Below are positions 60,678 through 64,000 of a stretch of DNA of 64,000 bases, one piece after another. The stretch comes from UBA5794 sp963714375 (GTDB taxonomy: Bacteria > Actinomycetota > Acidimicrobiia > Spongiisociales > UBA5794): contig CAVQOG010000008.1 of NCBI GenBank assembly GCA_963714375.1, forward strand, positions 186,001 through 250,000. Direction: 5' to 3'. The position numbers were made by a program, and so were the translations under genes. Within the stretch, counting starts at the first letter, position 1. Each line of letters opens with the position of its first letter. Below the pieces are notes generated by a model that made no database searches, was not told where the DNA came from, and saw only the letters and a list, made by a program, of their open reading frames with translations.

Positions 60678-60683
60678 ACCGTA
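60678..60683 (-). promoter_or_regulatory. Leaderless -10 box for the CapA-like gene
   Basis: TACGGT on the minus strand ends 7 nt before the ATG at 60670. Confidence 0.55.
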
Positions 60684-60734
60684 CCTGCGTGGTTCCAGCA
60701 TTCGGCGCGGTAAAGGGCTCATCAAGGGGTACTC

Positions 60735-62192
60735 GTGGAGAGTAGAACCGAAGACCGAACGCCAACGCGTGATCATTCGGAGTACTTCGGATGGTTTTTC
60801 ACCGTCGGGATGACAGCGCTTTGGGCGGTCGTGTTCTCCGTACGAGGCGTCCTCCAGCATCTTCGGTTCCACACCCACGCTTTCGATCTTGGCATCTTCA
60901 CCCAAGGCACATGGCTGCTCAGCCAGCTCAAGGAGCCGTTTGTGACCGTCCGAGGCCTCCACCTCTTTGCCGATCATTCGTCATACATCCTGATTCTTAT
61001 CGCCCCGATCTATGCGTTGGCCCCGTCGGCAGGAACTCTGATCGTCATCTCCGTGATCGCGCTTGGTGCGTCAGCGCTGATCGCGTTCTCCATCGCACGC
61101 CGCGCAGGGGCGGGTCAATCCCTTTCGGCGCTTACAGCGGTTCTCGTGCTGATTGCACCCGCCGTGCAGTGGCACGTCCGTGATCCGTTCCATCCCGAGG
61201 TCCTTGTTATTCCCCTCGCCCTCGCCGGAATCTCGCTGCTCCAGAGAAGCCGCGACGGCTGGGCGATCGCAGCGATCGTTCTGGCGCTGACCGCCAAGGA
61301 GGACGTCGGGTTGCTTGTTGTCCCACTCGGTCTTGGCATCGCGTTCTTGATGCACAAGCGGAGATCGGGCCTCATCATCAGCGCTACAGGCCTGTTCGCG
61401 TTCGCCCTCAACTTCTTCGTGCTTCTTCCTGCGTGGTCGCCAACCGGTGAGCTCCTCTATTCATACCGCTACTCCCACCTCGGTGATTCGCCGCTCGGCA
61501 TTCTCGCCGCGCTCGTCACCTCACCCGATGTCTGGTTCGACACGATCACCGATCCAAAGAGGATCTGGTACGTCGTGGCGCTGGTATTTGCGATCCCGCT
61601 CAGCGTGTTTGCGTCGCGGTGGCTCCTGGTTGGCATACCCGCACTGGCAGCGAACGTGCTGTCCCTGCACGGATACCAATACGAGGTGCAATGGCACTAC
61701 ACGGCATATCTGATCGTCGTGGTGATCATTGCTGGCGCATATGGGGCTGCACGGGTGGAACGCATCAAGGCCGGACCCCTCAAGGTGGTCGCCGTTGGAC
61801 TGTCTTTGATCATCCCGATTGTGATTTGGTTTGCTGCGGCGCCGATCAGAGACTGGGCGCAGCCCCATTCAGCTCCGGCTCAAATCAACGCGATGCTTGA
61901 GATGATTCCCCCCGAAGATTCCGTTTCTGCTTGGACGAGCATCGTTCCCCACGTTGCAAACCGCGAGGAGATCTACTCGTTCCCGAACCCGTTTCTTCCC
62001 TACAACTGGGGCGTGGATGACACGAACCCACCCGATCCATCGACGATCAGGTGGGTTGTGCTCCGGTGGGACTCGTTCCGTGATTTCGACTGGATCGTTG
62101 ACGACCTCATCGACAGCGGCGACTTCGTCGTGTTCTACGAGGACCTCCCGTTTACGCTCCTGCGCCGCGTAGATTCACGCTTCAGGGAGTAG
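60735..62192 (+). CDS. DUF2079 multipass membrane protein
   Basis: A 485-residue protein with about ten transmembrane helices. The segment HLRFHTHAFDLGIFTQGTWLL near residues 45-65 and DHSSYILILIAPIYAL are the DUF2079 signature; HPEVLVIPLALAGI and ALTAKEDVGLLVVPLGLGIA further match. The C-terminal part is a soluble domain with SVSAWTSIVPHVANREEIYSFP. The family resembles GT-C-type glycosyltransferases, but its activity is not known. The GTG start has AAGGGG 5 nt upstream. Its last 18 nt overlap the convergent hydrolase. Confidence 0.88.
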   Translation: MESRTEDRTPTRDHSEYFGWFFTVGMTALWAVVFSVRGVLQHLRFHTHAFDLGIFTQGTWLLSQLKEPFVTVRGLHLFADHSSYILILIAPIYALAPSAGTLIVISVIALGASALIAFSIARRAGAGQSLSALTAVLVLIAPAVQWHVRDPFHPEVLVIPLALAGISLLQRSRDGWAIAAIVLALTAKEDVGLLVVPLGLGIAFLMHKRRSGLIISATGLFAFALNFFVLLPAWSPTGELLYSYRYSHLGDSPLGILAALVTSPDVWFDTITDPKRIWYVVALVFAIPLSVFASRWLLVGIPALAANVLSLHGYQYEVQWHYTAYLIVVVIIAGAYGAARVERIKAGPLKVVAVGLSLIIPIVIWFAAAPIRDWAQPHSAPAQINAMLEMIPPEDSVSAWTSIVPHVANREEIYSFPNPFLPYNWGVDDTNPPDPSTIRWVVLRWDSFRDFDWIVDDLIDSGDFVVFYEDLPFTLLRRVDSRFRE

Positions 62193-63050
62193 CACCTGTT
62201 CCCAGGTCCTGAATACCTGCATCGTCGTGTCGGGCGATTCGATCATCGGGATGTGGCCGATCCCTTCGAGATAGACAACCGACCAGTCCGGACGTTGGCG
62301 GGCTATCCACATGGCTGTTTCGGGTTGGACGACCGTGTCGGCTGATCCCTGAATGAGGAGGGTTGGCTGCGTCACTCTGTGGAGTGCTCGCAGGAAATGC
62401 CTTTTGGTCAGAACGTATCGTGCAATGGATCGGCTCGCATTTGCCAACGCATGTGGTGACCAAGGCTGCCTACGACGCAGCTCGGCGATCTCAAGTGCAT
62501 CGGCAAATGCTACGTCTGAGACAATCGTCGGGTCGGCAGCGACGAATTCGTACGACTCCCTCACCCCCGCTTCTGGAGTTCGCTCGGCACGGTATCGCTC
62601 CACAACGGCGGGTCCGATTCCGGGGATCATGGATGTACCGAGGGTCATCGTTGTTCGGGCGTTGAGCCGAGACCAGCTTGCGACCGGCCCCGCCGGATCG
62701 ACAAGTACAAGCGCCGAAACCCGATCGGGGTACTGACCTGCAGCGAGGATCGATATGAGACCACCCATCGAGTTTCCAACCAAGAGCGCGGGGCCGCCGT
62801 AGTCGTCGATGATGTCCGCCACCAGTTGCGCGTTCGCCTCGACCGTGACCCCGCGTCCGAGCGGCTCGGTATAGCCGAAACCAACCAGGTCGGGTGCAAT
62901 CACCCGGTGCGTCTTGGCCAGATCGCCAGCGATGAGGCGCCAGTTGTATGCCGATCCTTCGAGCCCATGGACGCAGACCGCCAGCGGTCCCGTGCCGCCG
63001 TACTCAAGGATCGAGACCGGACCCCCGATGTCAATCGTGGTTCGGTTCAT
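62175..63050 (-). CDS. Alpha/beta hydrolase
   Basis: A 291-residue classical alpha/beta hydrolase: LAVCVHGLEGSAYNWRLIAGDLAKTHRVIAPDLVGFGYTEP, the nucleophile GNSMGGLISILAA, VDPAGP, a cap region, and the C-terminal PTLLIQGSADTVV (Asp) and GIGHIPMIESPD (His). Haloalkane dehalogenase or esterase roles are possible; the nucleophile is Ser, favouring an esterase or epoxide-hydrolase-like enzyme. The ATG at 63050 starts MNRTTIDIG; the upstream open frame crosses the GNAT gene's end and is not coding. Confidence 0.9.
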   Translation of the reverse strand: MNRTTIDIGGPVSILEYGGTGPLAVCVHGLEGSAYNWRLIAGDLAKTHRVIAPDLVGFGYTEPLGRGVTVEANAQLVADIIDDYGGPALLVGNSMGGLISILAAGQYPDRVSALVLVDPAGPVASWSRLNARTTMTLGTSMIPGIGPAVVERYRAERTPEAGVRESYEFVAADPTIVSDVAFADALEIAELRRRQPWSPHALANASRSIARYVLTKRHFLRALHRVTQPTLLIQGSADTVVQPETAMWIARQRPDWSVVYLEGIGHIPMIESPDTTMQVFRTWEQVLLPEA

Positions 63051-63108
63051 CAGGTGATCCCGAGACCGTGCAGAAAAGCCGACGGATCGTTGTATTTGAT
63101 GGGTGCGG

Positions 63109-63669
63109 TCATGGTTCAAGAGCGTAGAGGTCGCGATCTTGAAACTCTTCGGCGAAGCTGGCGCGATTGATGCGATACAGCACGTGTATGTCACCGCCCA
63201 TCGGGTGCGCAAAGTCGCCGTCGAGGTCCCGCGTCATCCCGACGCGCTCCATCACCGATCGCGATGGGGTGTTGTCTGGCACTGTGACAGCCACGATTTC
63301 ACTTGTACCTCTGTCGAACATGAACGCAACCGAGGCAATTGCTCCCTCGGTTGCATAACCCTCGCCCCAGTAATCGGGATGAAGTCGCCAGCCGATCTCG
63401 ACTGCTGGTGCGAACGGTGATGCGTGTGCATGCCATGCGGGGCCGATGACTCCAATGAACTCTCGTGTCTCGCGCAGTTCGGCTACGAAGAATGTGAAGC
63501 CGTACCGTTCGAATTCCCTCTGCCAACGACGAACGGTTCCCGCGGTCTGGGACCGTGTCATGACCGTGGGGAAGTACTCCATGATCTTCGGGTTGGCATT
63601 GTGTTGAGCGAATGCATCGATGTCGTCGTCGGTCCATGGACGCAACCGAAGTCGCTCAGTGATGATCAT
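63109..63669 (-). CDS. GNAT-family N-acetyltransferase (RimJ/RimL-like)
   Basis: A 186-residue acetyltransferase: TERLRLRPWTDDDIDAFAQHNANPKIMEYFPT, FFVAELRETREFIGVIG, EIGWRLHPDYWGEGYATEGA (acetyl-CoA loop) and NTPSRSVMERVGM. This order is typical of the RimJ/RimL branch that acetylates protein N-termini or small amines. The substrate is unknown. The ATG fits a TAGCCT box 6 nt upstream. Confidence 0.92.
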   Translation of the reverse strand: MIITERLRLRPWTDDDIDAFAQHNANPKIMEYFPTVMTRSQTAGTVRRWQREFERYGFTFFVAELRETREFIGVIGPAWHAHASPFAPAVEIGWRLHPDYWGEGYATEGAIASVAFMFDRGTSEIVAVTVPDNTPSRSVMERVGMTRDLDGDFAHPMGGDIHVLYRINRASFAEEFQDRDLYALEP

Positions 63670-63675
63670 GGCGTG

Positions 63676-63681
63676 AGGCTA
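63676..63681 (-). promoter_or_regulatory. Leaderless -10 box for the GNAT gene
   Basis: TAGCCT on the minus strand ends 6 nt before the ATG at 63669. Confidence 0.55.
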
Positions 63682-63690
63682 TCCAGGCAC

Positions 63691-63769
63691 AGAAGTCAGA
63701 AGTCAAGAGTCCAGCTTGCTGGACTCCAAGGCACCGGACAACGCCCGGTTCCCGACTTCAGACGTCAGA
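63691..63769. repeat. Composite repeat between GNAT and cupin genes
   Basis: Heptamers AGAAGTC repeated, a 9-bp hairpin GAGTCCAGC-TT-GCTGGACTC (63707-63726), then CCAAGGCACC...CCGGTTCCC, the inverted counterpart of the composite element at 41.4 and 51.1 kb, and finally GACTTCA/GACGTCA units. Confidence 0.82.
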
Positions 63770-63798
63770 TCGACTTGATCACGAACGGCTGGCGAGTC

Positions 63799-64000
63799 CT
63801 AGTGGTGATGGTGCTCGTCGGCATCGGATTCGGCTTTGGTTTGGTGCACCGTGCCGTCAGGGTGTTCTGGCGGTGAGTAGATCGAGTACAGCTTGACGTC
63901 CTCGTCTCCTGTATTGACGATGTTGTGCCATAGTCCGGCTGGAACGATGATTGCCCAGTCGTCTTCGATTTCATGGCTCTCATCGACAGCGTCGCTTGAT
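63799..64000 (-). CDS. Cupin-domain protein, C-terminal part
   Basis: The minus-strand frame is open from the window edge to TAG at 63799-63801 and encodes 66 residues. WAIIVPAGLWHNIVNTGDEDVKLYSIYSPPEHPDGTVHQTKAES is the C-terminal cupin motif of the mannose-6-phosphate-isomerase-like cupins, with the metal His in WHNIVN. The protein ends in a natural DEHHHH tail. The N-terminal half, including the first cupin motif, is outside the window. Confidence 0.88.
   Translation of the reverse strand, partial: SSDAVDESHEIEDDWAIIVPAGLWHNIVNTGDEDVKLYSIYSPPEHPDGTVHQTKAESDADEHHHH

Overview
The window is a chromosomal segment of moderately high G+C from a bacterium that looks like an actinobacterium, most likely of an Acidimicrobiia-like lineage. 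This placement is inferred from an F420-type PPOX oxidoreductase, LytR-CpsA-Psr and Lnt/Lgt genes, many lipoproteins with Thr-rich linkers, and very frequent leaderless transcription (a TANNNT box 6-8 nt before the start codon at about 20 genes). No rRNA, tRNA, CRISPR array, transposase, phage gene or replication origin was seen.

Layout. 1-5.5 kb: end of a cystathionine gamma-synthase-type gene, rsgA, a lipoprotein, and a cobalt/nickel ECF uptake operon (cbiMNQO) behind a Fur-family regulator with a Nur-like box. 5.5-18.8 kb: metabolic genes (SDR plus class V aminotransferase, ilvD, amidohydrolase, inositol monophosphatase, lnt, class III aminotransferase, dienoyl-CoA isomerase-like crotonase), an LCP protein, two tiny Cys-rich proteins, and a SelW-like gene with an in-frame UGA that is probably a selenoprotein. 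18.8-24.1 kb: a PEP-synthase/rifampin-phosphotransferase-like enzyme, a TetR-controlled membrane protein and a membrane-anchored AlbA/Schlafen-domain fusion. 24.2-38.8 kb: a purine biosynthesis cluster, all on the minus strand, in at least three transcription units (purA-D-E-B, purC-S-Q-L, purF-M), interrupted by a rhomboid protease, a DUF3179 protein, a truncated haemoglobin and a four-helix-bundle gene. 38.9-45.8 kb: YjbQ, a second four-helix-bundle gene and a complete general amino-acid ABC transporter (aapJQMP). 45.8-64 kb: Ca2+-type P-ATPase, M20 hydrolase, AhpD-like protein, lgt, an ArsR-SRPBCC-VOC operon, a PadR/HAAS-NfeD/SPFH membrane operon, a stand-alone LigD polymerase domain, HdeD-like protein, hydrolases, crotonase, a FlK-like thioesterase, ParA, a CapA-like protein, DUF2079, GNAT and the end of a cupin gene.

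The most unusual structure is a set of about 17 intergenic tracts with a strict 7-nt period (for example CTGACGT, CCGATGA, CTGAAAG, GATCTGG). Most units carry TGA or its complement. Because 7 is not a multiple of 3, a few units put stops in all frames, and at least eight genes end inside such a tract. Both four-helix-bundle genes are bracketed by inverted tracts of the same word. A second family of long perfect palindromes built on CGCGTACCCAGGGT sits at gene borders, and a third composite double-hairpin element occurs three times.
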